From: Limanda limanda
Taxonomy: Eukaryota; Chordata; Actinopteri; Pleuronectiformes; Pleuronectidae
Length of the DNA stretch: 64,000 nt
Assembly (NCBI RefSeq): GCF_963576545.1
Contig: NC_083654.1
Coordinates: forward strand, 17,878,199 to 17,942,198
Reading direction: 5' to 3'
Below are positions 1-12,500 of the stretch, one piece after another. A program made the position numbers and the translations under genes. The stretch's first letter is position 1. Each line of letters begins with the position of its first letter. The notes under the pieces were generated by a model. The model saw only the letters and a program-made list of their open reading frames with translations, had not been told where the DNA came from and did no database searches.

Positions 1-469
1 TTTATTCAATGATTTGCTCTTCAATGTCAAATCTGCTTTCCCGGTGTTGTCTCCGACTCCCGCAGGGTTCAGCAGTCCGTCCGGTGTCGAGAGCCGAAGA
101 CGTTTTGTCAAACAAGAGCCGACGCAAAATCCTCCAAAAGCGGAGAAACTGAATATCAAAGAGTACATTTCTAACAACGCTGGAGTCGACTCTCAATTGT
201 TTTGTCTTCTCCGACTGCTAAATATTCATGTCAAGTGTTGTTTGACTCGAGTCAGTGGAGCAGAGGGAGAAAAGAACTGAATTACGGACAGATATTTGTG
301 TGTGTTTGTGTGTAAGTGTGTGTGTGTGTGTGTGCGTGTGCAGATTGGGCTCATGTCCTACTTTTCTTTCTTCTTTTTTTTAATTTGCTCATGCTATACA
401 CACTTGGGTTTACATGCTACGCTATGACCAATGCTACGAGTTCAAAAAGCCTAATGAGTTCTGTAACAG

Positions 470-628
<159 letters not shown>

Positions 629-1948
629 AACCCCCCGAAACACACACTATTTCTCAGTAACAGATGTCTGCATTTAAGCTGATAAACACACTGCCTCAAT
701 GCACCTCCAAACACCCCCCCCCCACCCTTGCTGCCACCCACTGTTCATTATGTCAAACTTTCATTCATTTCTCCCTGCCCTCCCCCCACCCTTTGCTTAT
801 TGTCCCACCCCTCCTTCATTTATCCAATTCCTTTCTCATTCACACCCATTTACTACGTCTGTAAATCCAATCTGCGTTTATCATTACTGTCGACACAGAG
901 TGACGCGGGGAAAAAAAAAATGGGGCCCTCTTCTTTCCGTCCCTGATGCACATCCATCCGTATGCATGCGTATGTAAATGACCCGATGCCAGATACATTG
1001 ATTGAGAGAGCACGTTTGCTCTGAGACACGCTAATTGCTATCATCTTCTTCATCATCCTCATCATCATCATCATCATCCCAGCCCCCGAGTGACGTCACA
1101 ACACAGGCTACACATGTTCACTGTGACCCAGTGAATCAAATCTAAATCTGGTGGCAACCTTACAGAATAAAACAGCACGACTGGGAGGGAGAGGAGAATT
1201 CGCTGGTGAATGTATCTTGTACAACATGTCCACTTGTCCGTTACATACACATGATGAACTACGTCAGTCCAGCCGTGGATCCAGAGCTCGGGACCTTGGG
1301 GCTTCAGCCACTTAAGCTCCAGCCTTTTTTCACATAAAGCCAGCAGGATTTTCATAAAGGCTCCGTCTCTGAAGTATGTCTTTTGTGGGATCTTGAATGG
1401 GTATAGAACATTGAATCTGAAATGGTGAGCGGTTCTGACCATCTGCTGTGAAGTCTGATGGATGCTCTTCCAGTTGGCATTTAGAAAATATATATAAATG
1501 ATCAGCATTGCTGACCTGGCCTTGTAATCAGGAGATCTGGATGTTTAATCCGGATGTAAACGTATTTATCCATTTATCTGTCTCCACTATGCAAAGATGG
1601 AGTAAGTCTACACTGCTAACAGGTAACACCACCTTCATAAGTCCATATGTATCTGAAGCAGAGTGTTTGCTCAGACATGAGGGGCACAAATTACCACATT
1701 CTGGCACGACAACTTCCCATCTCATATCCTGCGTAAAAAGCCTGGGCTATATTTAGCATATGCATTTATTTCCGACTATTGATAAAACCCCTCTGTCTGC
1801 TCCGTCTGAGTCCTTATGGCTGAGTAAATGTCAGGCTTAGTCAGATGTTCCACTCACAGAGGGATCTTTCCTCTCGTATATAGGCAGCTTAAACACAGAA
1901 GGCCTCACGGCACAGATTTCACTTTCTCTCTCTCTCTCTCTCTCTCTG

Positions 1949-1990
<42 letters not shown>

Positions 1991-2449
1991 CAGATAGTGA
2001 ATAAAGAAACCTGAGAGGAGCTCATAATAAAGCCCACGACTTCCATCCATCCATCCATCCATCCATGCATCCGTCCAAGTCTTTGTATGTGTACCCTCCA
2101 CGGAAACGCACAAACACAAAAGCAAACACACACTCACACACACACGCACACACACACAAACCCGTCATTAAACCCAGTTAGTGTTAACACCTGCCCTCCC
2201 TTGCCCTGCTGCAAATGCAAACACGCACCAAACACACACACACAGCTACTATCTCACTGGGGCACAGTCCCACTGTTAAACGGTAATATTTAGTTGTGAA
2301 ATTAACTGTGAGGCCTTTTGGCAAATATTAATTTAAGTAAGGGATGAGGAGAAATTTATTGTGTCTTTACTCAAGCAGATGAACAGATGAAGAGCTGCAA
2401 CTTACGATCTCTTACTCACTGGTTACAGGAGTGAAAGTCTCACATATTA

Positions 2450-2660
2450 GGAAATATAAAAATATATAGAAGTGTCTGGTGCCATTAGACAGAGCTAGGC
2501 TAACTGTTTCCCCTTGTTTCCAGTCTTTATGCTAAGCTATTTATGCTAGATGCTAGCTGCAGCTTCACATTTACCAAACAGACATCAGCGTGTAATCTCA
2601 GTTAACTCCCAGCAAGAATCCAATTATACATACTTACAAAACTTTGGGGGCTTTTTCTTG
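2450..2660. repeat. Common percomorph interspersed repeat fragment
   Basis: It contains the phrase CTAACTGTTTCCCC, then GTTTCCAGTCTTTATGCTAA, then GCTAGCTGCAGCTTCA and a CAGACAT...CTCCCAGCAAGAA end. I recognise this combination from many teleost 3' UTRs and introns. I do not assign it to a named family. Confidence 0.55.
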
Positions 2661-5127
2661 AATCTAGCGACTGCTTTCCCCCCGATAATGATTTTGTCAA
2701 TTGGCTGAAAATGTCAGGAAATAACAAAACATTCTCATAACAGGTTCAAGCCGCCTGTGGAAATGTCTTAAATCACCTCAGAGACCAAAAACTAAACACA
2801 ATCAGTCTGTTATCACCGAGAACCACAACAAGTACACCAGGGAGATTTTGCCATTTGCTCTTGAAAAAAGTACTCGACGTATTTCTGTCGAGTAATTTCA
2901 GCTCTAATGATCTCCGACGGCAACCAGGGACATGATTTAGCTCATTCAACAGATATTTATATAAAGTTGTTGGAATCTACGTTGAGTTTTGTAGGTCGCT
3001 GTGTAAAATGGCTTCTTTTTAATGTGGCTAAAACCGGATGTGATGGTTTCAAACTGTGGGGACAAGAGAACAAGATGTCCAAACAGGACAGGACCAGAGA
3101 ACAGCTCCCGGAATCTTCTCTCCTCCCAAACTCCATTTTCACACTTCCTCTCGGAAACCGTTTGACTGTTCCTGCCTCTTTTTTTCCCGTCTCTTCTCTC
3201 CATCTACCAACTCCGCCATTCTCTCAATTGCTTTCCCTGCTTTCGGCCGACTGTGCCTTAGACACTCCTCTTCTTCTTCCTCCTCCTCCTCCTCCTCCTC
3301 CTCCTCCTCCTCCTAGATGGACCCTCTCTCACCTGAAATGAAACCCAAGGCCAGGTGCCGCTCCGATATATAAAACCATCTGTTCGACCCTCCCTGACTT
3401 CTTTCTTATTCCACCCTCCCCATCTCCTTTCTTTCTCCGTTTTCCATTGTCGGCTAAGAGAAAGAAAAAAAAAAAAATCGGTGAAAGAGCAAACGTGGAG
3501 GAAATAAAAGAAGCAGCAAGTCTGATTCTCTCACTTCCCGAGGAGAAGAAACACACAAAAAAAAAAAAGGAAAAGCTGTGATGAGTGTTAATGACATCCT
3601 TCAGCTTTCTCTACATTCAGGTGAGCTTTCATTTCAGCTCCTTCCTCTCAGTCCTATAATTGCCTTCATGTTATTTCTTTTGTGTCACCCCCCCCTCGCC
3701 CCCCCCACCACGACCATGAGATGCCAAAGTTAATTATTCTTTGGCAGTGCAGGTGCAATTAGATGACAATTACACCACAGCTGGTAGCAGGGGTGGGAAG
3801 CCGTTCTTGTCCGCGTGGGCGTGCACGGAGCTAATAAGATGGTTTTCGTCGTCGTCTTTTTTTTTTTTTTTTTCTCTCTCTCTTTCTTTCTCTGGCGAAG
3901 GAAAGGGGGGCAGGGAGGTAGAGAACACAGGAGGGTTTAGCTTGTTCCACTCGGCTTAGAGGTAAGAGGTTGTGAGGAGGAGAGCCGCTGGGGGAGCAAA
4001 CACGGGGGGGGGAAGAGGGCTTTAGCCGGGGGGCACCGGGTCCTGCTGATCCCCCCCCCCCCTACGAGAGGTCAGGGAGGTCACGCTACTGTCACGCTAA
4101 CAAAAGGATTTCATTTGTTGCCACCCTAATACCGGCCGGCTCTTTCAAATTGTCCCCGCGACCCGCAGTGTCCCGCCCCCCCCCCCCGGCTGCCATTACA
4201 ACACTGATCTACTGCTGAAATTATTACAATCAATGAGAGATTATCAAGGGGAAACACAAATGACTGTTGTTTAAAGCAGCACACGAGGGTTCGGTGGCTT
4301 TTCTCTGTTTCTGGGCTTCAACCAAATGTTATTTTCACCATTATTTCATTTCTCAATCAAGTCCTTTGGCGTTAAAATGTCCAAAACATGTGAAAAATGT
4401 CCATCACAAGCCCAACAACCTAACATTCACTTTACTGTCACGTCAGACACAGAAAACCAGGTGATCTTCACGTTGAAGAAGCTGTAATCAGACAATGTTT
4501 TGCATTTGTGCTTCAAAAATCACTTGTTTATTAAAATACTGGCTCTTTAGATGTTTTGAGCAAAGATGACAAAAAAAAAATCGTTTTTCTGTCTTTTCAA
4601 ATGTTGAAATTTGTTGGTTTTATTAGGTCGGGCAAAAAAATAAATCAATTTGACCAAACCATCATCAGTTAGTTTAATGATTATCTTTTTGATAAATAGT
4701 TTTGCCTGTAAAACTAATTATTGTTTTCCCAACGACAATTTCAAATTTCCTGTATTATCAAATCAGACAAAGAAAACCAGCAAATCCTCACATTGAAGAA
4801 GCGGTAATCAGACAATTTTTTTCATTTTTGCTACAAAAATGACTCAAGCTAATAATCGATTATTAAAATACTCGCTCTTCAAGCAAAAATACCAAAAAAT
4901 AATTGTCTGGTTCTTTTCAAATGTTATAATTTGCTGGTTTTCTTCGTCTTTTATGAAACTAAATTAAAATCTTTTGGGTTTGGACAAAAAGGAAAACAAT
5001 TTGACCACACTAGAATCTCTTATGGGCATAGTCTACCGGCCAATCAATAGATCATTTTAAAAAACACACTGTTCTACCGCTTCCTCACTCTTCCCTCAGA
5101 ATCTGCAGCCATTAGCTGTCACTCAGG

Positions 5128-5130
<3 letters not shown>

Positions 5131-5202
<72 letters not shown>

Positions 5203-5216
5203 TAGAGAGAGAGAGA
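5131..5216. repeat. (GA)n microsatellite
   Basis: An uninterrupted GA array of about 35 units, ending in GATAGATAGAGA variants. Confidence 0.97.
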
Positions 5217-5922
5217 AGTGAATGATGATGAATGTAGATTTCAACAAAAATAACCAAAGGAAACAGGGTTAAAGCCTTGTTAGTGTAAAAGAGGAAGCAG
5301 CAGTGAGTCTGGGAGCACGCTCTGTCTCAGTAATTCCTTGCCTTGTCGCCTTGTCTCTCATGGAGTCGGTTATTATGGAGACGCGGCTGTCATGTCATAT
5401 TTAGCTCTGGAAATGTCATTTGGCAGCACACCTGCTGCCCGGCTATGCTAATAAAGCTAGGTTTAACTTTGATTAGGACTCACGGGGAGAGATTGATGGA
5501 AAGACAGGAGAGGAAGGGGAAGATGTATATATATATATATAGATATATGTATGTATGGATGTGTGTGTGTGTATAGAGGGAGAAAGACATAGATACATTA
5601 AAGAAAAGAAACATCAGAGAGAATGAGGAGCGGCAAAGGCCCTCCAGAAGCGAACCTCCGAGCTGTCTCTTTGGTGTCTCTCGACCCATGACATGTAGCG
5701 AGATGACTCATGCCTTAACTGGATGGATATGTCTGGATGCATCACATATGAAACATAAGAGGGAGAGCAGCCCCTGACCTTTATTGGAGCATATCAGCTG
5801 AAGGGAGAAGACGCGGCTGACATGTCAAACTCTGTTAATTTCTCTCGTGTCACTGTGCGTCCACGCTTGTGCATGTGCGGTGTGTGTTCAGATGCCCTCG
5901 CCTGCCAGTTATTCCCTCCCTC

Positions 5923-5967
<45 letters not shown>

Positions 5968-6023
5968 TGTGAGCCGCTGAGGACTCGAGAAGGAGAAGAC
6001 GATGACGACGACGACGCACTCAC

Positions 6024-6106
6024 CCCTGGTAGCGTCTTCTGCTCGTGCAGTGCATTCTGGGCCTTGAGGGCGGACTCGCGTGCACAGTATGTCAGGAAGG
6101 CACATC
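6024..6106 (-). CDS. celf3: celf3 coding exon 2 (second half of RRM1), partial gene
   Basis: This 83-bp exon lies between an AG acceptor (6107-6108) and a GTGAGT donor (6018-6023). Entered in the phase left by the upstream exon, it reads [17 protein letters not shown] followed by [11 protein letters not shown]. That is the RNP1 strand and last helix of RRM1 in CELF (CUGBP/Elav-like) proteins. The length and phase match the second coding exon as I recall it for this family. CELF proteins bind UG-rich RNA and control alternative splicing, translation and mRNA stability. The next expected exon (beginning MNRPIQVKPADSE) was not found in the remaining 6 kb, so the gene runs off the left edge. The family is certain; the paralogue rests on the upstream exon. 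Confidence 0.93.
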
Positions 6107-7036
6107 CTGGGAAACAAAGCCAAACGGGAGAAAATCAGCCAAATATAAGTGCATGTATTTTTAATATCAGATTTGTCAACATTGTCAACACATGGTGCCG
6201 TTCGCCCCGAGGGCCTGAAGGCTGTGCCATCAAATAAATAATACAAATATGCACATTTGATATTGAGTACGTGGTTTGGTTTTATTTAACAGTTTGGGGA
6301 TTGCATGTGTTTAAAATTCATTAAAAAAAATTGCTTCCAGCCTGTAATCGGGACACAATTATAAATATGTATTTAAAGCTACATTAAAAAAGTGGCATGA
6401 AAACAATGGCCAACTGTCATTTTGTTAAATAGTTTTCCCAACAGCGCAGGAGATCGGCTGGGATTATTAAATCATAATACCTGGAGACAATTCAGACGCA
6501 GGCTGTCTGAATGAGTGGTTAATATCATGCTGTTCAAGCAAAATGTATGCAGTCCCACATAATAGAGAAAGGCCTTCATTAACCTTTAGGGCTCCCACAA
6601 ATCATGAATATGTAGATGTATGCAGAATAGGTGTTGTAGGTGTTAGAGGACCGGTACCACCTGGCCCTATACGTCTCCCAAATGACTGATGCTTTATGTG
6701 GATTTATAAAAGCCTTTGTTTCCCCTGCTCATATTTGCATTAGGAATGACAGGAGGGATCAGTGTTTTCCCTCAGATCACTTTTACCAACTTAACTCCAT
6801 CTGTCCACCGGGATTCTGACAGCGGGGAGTTTTTAAATCCAAATTATGAGAAGCCTTTTTTCATCCTTTGACAAACATTACTTTCAAGTTGACTATTGCC
6901 ATCATATGAACAAGATTGTGGAATAACAACATAGTTTTATATGGTTGGGTTTAGACAACTACCTCTGTGGTTGTAGTAAATTATATCCAGAGATAGTTGT
7001 GCTATATTCTACACTGTAAAACGTACAACAATGCTA

Positions 7037-7445
7037 TTTATCATCTCCACCAGGGATGTCATGTTTTCACCCCTCTGTGTCCATTTGTTTGTTGGATTGT
7101 GGGTTTGTTTGTTGTCAGCAGATTTACACACAAAAAAAAACAACCTGAAAGGATCTGCACGAGACTGAAGGATGGAACACGAGCCAAAAAATAACTCAAT
7201 AAATTCTGGGATCCAGACAAAAAGGGGCTGAACCTGTAAATGTTTTATCAGTGTCTTTAACATTGAGAGAGAGGGCGTTCATTTTTTTTTTTTGTTGGAC
7301 ATTTCCACCAATTTCCCATGAAGTAATTCATGGATCTTGATTTAAAAATAATTAGACACAGAGAGGGAAGTGATATCTTTGAGTGTGTGGAATTTAGTGC
7401 AGCTTGATTGAATTTAAGGGGACTGACGGGTCTCGGTGGTTTTTG
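7037..7445 (+). mobile_element. MITE-like teleost repeat, near full length
   Basis: It begins with a degenerate form of the CCTCCGCCAAGG terminus (TCTCCACCAGGG, then ATGTTTTCACCCCT). It continues with GTTTGTTGTCAGCAG, CATGGATCTTGAT and GCAGCTTGATTGAATTTAAG, and ends near GGTCTCGGTGG. Related copies lie at 41.2, 43.7-44.0 and 47.7 kb. It is non-coding and lies in celf3 intron 1. The family identity is from pattern memory; no name is assigned. Confidence 0.6.
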
Positions 7446-8208
7446 CTCAAGTGAATGTCATTCTACTTCTGTATAATCTCGTAACTCTAACAGATGACAG
7501 TTATGTATTCATTCTTGAGGTCTATGATTTTTGATTTTAAAGTGGGGAAGTCTTATTTTAATCAAACGATGTTGGTGGTGAAGAACAACCATTGACACAT
7601 TTTTAAATCTCTGGTGTAGCATCATGAGACGTAACATAAGATCTCCCAAGATGCACTGCGGCGTTCAACTTTGTACTGTTTTCACATTTGCTCAACATGA
7701 ACTCAACATGTTCCTGATGAGCAGACTGTAGATTTACAAACAAATTCATTTGAAAATCCAATGCTGCACTTACATGTAATCATATCTAAAGCATTTTGAC
7801 TGTTAGAATAAAATGTATTCGCCCAAATAGCTTCGACTCCTTTTTCCAGGGAAATAAATGAAATGTTGTCAACTCAGCTTGAAAATACTTTGCATGAATC
7901 ACTACCTCAGACTGAGTCAAAGCTCAAAATCTTTTTCCACTGTAATCCAAAACAGAAAGCCTGACTAAAAGATTTGTGAAGTGTGAGGATGCAAACTTTC
8001 CACCAGCTGTGCGTCAACCAGCAGGTTTTTCACAGAGACGCTCAAGGAGGCCTCAGAGGGACACGTGCCAAATGAGGAAGAGCCTCACTGATATTTACAG
8101 GGAATAAGAATAAACTATCGTGACTCCATATCTTAGTCTCGTGCTAAATTAATATTTCCCCCCAATAGGAAGCTCGGTGAGCCACGAGGGGAGTTTCTCC
8201 TTCCTTAC

Positions 8209-8361
8209 CTTTGTGCATCCCTGTGTATTTGTCCTTTATCACCGTCAACTCGTAGATCTTGCCAAACTGCTCGAAGATGGGCTTCAGGTCCTTCTCCTCC
8301 AGGTTTCGGGGTATCTGCCCGATGAAGAGCTTGATTGCGTCAGGCTCCTTCATTGAGAAGT
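8209..8361 (-). CDS. celf3: celf3 start-codon exon (first half of RRM1)
   Basis: The start codon is at 8353-8351 and coding runs to a GTAAGG donor at 8208-8207, giving 48 codons plus one base. The exon also has 8 nt of 5' UTR up to an AG acceptor (CCCCAG) at 8363-8362, so the 5' UTR is spliced. The product begins [17 protein letters not shown] and ends [10 protein letters not shown]. It contains RNP2 (LFIGQI), and the GG junction joins in phase with the exon at 6024-6106. A start at [10 protein letters not shown] with no longer N-terminal extension matches CELF3 rather than CELF4 or CELF5 as I remember those proteins. A (CT)n/(TG)n tract sits immediately upstream in the intron. CELF3 is a mainly neuronal nuclear splicing regulator (known for the family). 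Confidence 0.92.
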
Positions 8362-8377
8362 CTGGGGAGGAATAGGA

Positions 8378-8393
8378 ACACACACACACACAT

Positions 8394-8470
<77 letters not shown>
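8378..8470 (-). repeat. (CA)n + (GA)n microsatellite beside the celf3 acceptor
   Basis: On the plus strand this is (CA) at 8378-8392 followed by (GA) to about 8470 with one break. On the celf3 sense strand it is a long (CU)n tract, then (UG)n, ending about 17 nt before the AG of the start-codon exon. It therefore forms or adjoins the polypyrimidine tract of that splice site. Confidence 0.9.
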
Positions 8471-9332
8471 TGGAGGCGGTCAGGAGGAGCAGACAGGAGC
8501 CTGCAGGCTTAAATTCACACTGCACAGGAGGTGCCAACAGGAGGCCGGGGATGGAGGTGCAGATGGGAACGATCAGTGGGACTGAGATGATGAAATGATG
8601 GTTTCTACACCCTCGGAGAGATGGTGGAGCAAATCCTCAGGTCGATTTTAGAGAGAATATCCCAAATAAATCACAATAAAACACATGTGATCTCAATAAA
8701 ACACGTGATTAACATTAAGATTAACATATAGAGTATGATATCAATGTATTAATATATAAAAATGCTTAGTGCTTAAATATCCTGAATGCACTGTTGTCTA
8801 CATGACAGACACATTGATGTAAGAACTATATTCAATATGAATAGTGATGTAATGTTATTTTAAAAAGGCTCAAAATCAACCAAACACATTTTTTGACCCA
8901 ATTTCAAACATCGGGAGCCACGATTTCGTGTTAAAATGTTAAAAATGCTAATTTGCAAAAACAAATATACAATAAAATGTCATTATAATGTCCTAACTTG
9001 CATATTCATAGGTTTATATCAACATTTGGATCTACAGATGGGTAAGTTACAACCTGTCCTTATTGTCAGGGTGAAGAAAAAACATTTTTAAATTTAAAGT
9101 CCCATCGCAGCAGATGATAGTAAACAGCTCGATCCGTCGAGAGAAACATCATGTGTCTGTCATCACAGCTGGAGACCTGCTCGCTCTTTGTCAGGACGTG
9201 GGGGACAACAACAATGACCCCGACACGATTCTACACATTTCACCCAAAAAAATAAAGCACAAAACACAAACAGACAAACACACACACACACACACACGGG
9301 GAGAATAAACGACAAATAACAACCCTCCTACC

Positions 9333-9500
9333 TGTGGTGCTGTCGGTGGCAGAGAATCGATGGAAGCCGCGGACGTCTTTCTTCTTCACTTATTAAAAAC
9401 CTCTGTGATTCAGTTCATCTGTCGGTGGGAGCGTGTGTGAAATCCCGTTACAAGTTCGGCCTGTTCGCGTCTGAAACAACACAACTCACATCCAGCCACG
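9333..9500 (-). other. celf3: Candidate non-coding 5' exon of celf3
   Basis: The start-codon exon has its own 3' splice site, so a non-coding exon must lie upstream on the minus strand. The best donor I see is CACCACAG followed by GTAGGAG, which places the exon end at about 9333. The sequence before it (to about 9500) is moderately GC-rich. The 5' limit and the transcription start are guesses. Confidence 0.35.
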
Positions 9501-12500
9501 CTCCGCTATTCGGCATGAGCGTCTGTTTCTAGATCTGCTCGGGTTCTTTCTCCTCCTCGCTGCTCTCGAATTCCTGGATTTTGTCTTTTTCTTTGCTTCT
9601 CTCCCTAGAATGAATCAGACCTAGAGAATAAACAGTTCTCCCTGCCTGGCTCCGCTGGATGAGTGTGGAGATCAATTGATATTTAGGCTTCCGTCAGTGG
9701 ACCGTGGGGAATAGTGGGTCTGGTTGGTCGCTCCTCTCCCCTCTGAGTGTGTGAGTGTGTGTGTGTGTGTGAGTGTGTGTGTGTGTACTCCTTTGACGTC
9801 GTAAGCCGGTGTCTCCCTCCCTGTCCATCTCAGCTCCATCCCTCCCCTGGGCTGTACGAGCCGTGATGACTGCCGCCAGGGACCGTCCGCAAGCTACCGG
9901 CCCCGCGACAGCCGCACAGTGTACATTACATATACATTAAAGGGTCGGTTCACCGGAAAATGAAAATCCACTCATTATCTATGCTGATGAAGGGGTGGGT
10001 GACGTGTTTGAGTCCACGTTACACGTTTCAGTAGTGAAGTTGCATGTAGCAGCTGAACACCCCTCACCTCACCTTCCCATTCCAAACATGATAGAGAACC
10101 TGTGGTAGCCTTCAGTTGTTATTAAAACACAAAAGGTGTTTAGTTTGTCCAGTGTGGACGACTGTAAAAAACACGTCTGCCTCCATAGAGAGGAACCGCT
10201 CATATTATAAATATAAAGTATTTGAATCTAAAAGGCTCACTCAAGGGTAAAGAAAAGAACAATTTGTACAATTTAAATAAAAAACACTAGTGAAACATCA
10301 GTAAGATTATTTTATACAAGATTTCTGCCAATAAATCCATTTTGCTTGTTCCGGCAGCATCACTACTTCCGATAATGGACATTAATGCTAAAAATTCAAT
10401 CTTAATGACGCCATTTCAAGTTGACTTTAAATGTCGGGCTTATGGACACCACCTTAAATTGTATTGGATTTGGCTGAAACGCTGTCTACCCCTGAAATTC
10501 CAAAAGTGTTTTGTGGACTCAAACACTTCACCCGCCCCCCATAAGCATAATGGTGTGTAGATAATGAGTGCATTATCATTTTTGGTTAACTATCCCTTTA
10601 AGTTTGGAGATCAGAGAAAGGATCTCTAAACGTGACCTCACCTGTGACTGAGATCAGAACGCTCTCTGGCTAATAAAGGTCACGCTTTACAAAGACTATA
10701 AGGTTCACATCCTACATATCTTTTATCTTAGTGTTTGTTATATTCTTTCCTTTTTTTAAATTCATGCTCATTCACAAACACATCAAATTCCTCGTAACCT
10801 ACTTGGCAATAAATTCAGATTCTGTCCTCGGCTAAACAAACATGCACTAAATCAGACCGAGGGGGGTTTTGGACGATGGGAATCAAACGTCAGAAGGAAG
10901 TGTTTTTCCCTCAGAAATCAAAAGATAAGGTTTAATAAAAGCAGGGGGCGTTCGCTCGGAGGGATTCGTCGTTTTTCTGGCGGGGGGTGAAATAGCAGAC
11001 GGTCCCTGACATCAAAGATGTAAATCCGCCTTTTGTTCTCGTGGCGCTGACCGTGGTCCTGAATGTGGTTCGACTCCCCGGTCCTGACTCTGAGCACAAA
11101 CATCTCGAATCAGAGGATAAACTCCTTATTCCCAATAGAGTAAATATATAGGAACGTTCATTTCACATCACACGCACGCAGACACACACACACACACACA
11201 GTGAGATCTCGACAGCATGTAAACAATGAGCCCACATGACAGCGGGCTGCACACACCCACGACTCTTCACCAGGAGTCACGATCTGGTTCTGATCCGTGT
11301 CAGAGACCGTTATAAACACAGGGAACAGCCTCAGTGCACTGATCTCAATGTCACACGTTCGATGCCGGTTCCACCAGAACAACATCTCCTCCGCTCGTCT
11401 CAGTGTTAACGCCGCCATCTGTCATTCGCCATTAAATCCCGCCTCCCGCCCTTCACCCCACAATAAGAGACACACACACGCACACATACACACGCACTCT
11501 GCAGGCGTGGCAGACTGACTTCATCTGGTTCTGATCCATAAGGTCGAAATACAACCATAAACGTAATATCACTTTGATTTGAGTGACAATAGATGAACGT
11601 TTTTTTTTAATTTCGAAGTGTAACCAACAACGACATCTGGTGACGAGCTGCACACACACACACACACACATGACGCTGTGGTGACTTTAGAAATGTGACT
11701 GACTTCAACAAGATGTGGGGATTTAAACGTGTTTCTGTGACTTCAATGAGTAGAAGTGCACTTATATTATATTCAAGTAACGATGAAACAAAAGCCATGT
11801 GGTAAAATCTGTCCCGACTCTTTTCTGCAAAATACTTCAAGTATTTTGAAAAATACTGACCGTTTCATATGTTTTTGTATTTTTCTAATATATTATTGTA
11901 CAAACTTCCTTTTACTGCAGCAACTTGTTGGTGTATTATGACTCAAATGAGACATTTCTGATTTTAACTGGGTCCTAAAAGTCATTTTCAGATAATTAAA
12001 AAAGCTGAATTATAATTATATATATATTGAAATAAAGTATAAGGCCTCAACGTCGCAGGAGAACTTGAATTTAGAAAAAAAAATATATAAAAAGGCTGGA
12101 ATATTTGATTGCACTGGTTTTTAGTGTAAAAATGAATGTGTCAAAACGGATTTATAGACGGCATGTTAAAATAATGTAAAGTATAGTTACCTCAAGATAT
12201 ACTTAAGTACATTGGTTATATTTCACCACCGGCTTTAGATAAAAGGAAATGTTCTCAGAAACTGTGAAAGTCTGGAACTCAAACAGAGGCCAAAGGTCAT
12301 CAGTTAAAAACCATGCAATATTAAAGTTGGGGATAACTTTCCCTTTATTAGAACAAAATTACTCACTATCCTATTTGAGCAAGGTTTTTCTAAACTCCAC
12401 TGAAATGGATGTTTTTGGAGATACAGGAGTTTTCACAGGATAAAAAGCAGCTGATAATACACTCGACTAAAATACTGTAAATAAACAGACAACACAACCT
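9500..12500. other. Intergenic DNA upstream of celf3
   Basis: No supported gene. It holds TG-rich repeats at about 9750-9786, the inverted-repeat element at 9937-10601, short CA arrays at about 11180, 11470 and 11650, and AT-rich unique sequence. Confidence 0.6.
9937..10601. mobile_element. Non-autonomous inverted-repeat element with nested repeat
   Basis: The left end starts TTAAAGGGTCGGTTCACC and the right end finishes CTATCCCTTTAA. Read in reverse, the right end matches the left for about 90 bp (ACTCATTATCT, GTGTTTGAGTCCAC). The TTAA at both ends may be the target site. A second common teleost repeat (AAAGGTGTTTAGTTTGTCC phrase) sits inside at about 10050-10330. There is no transposase frame. 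Confidence 0.7.
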
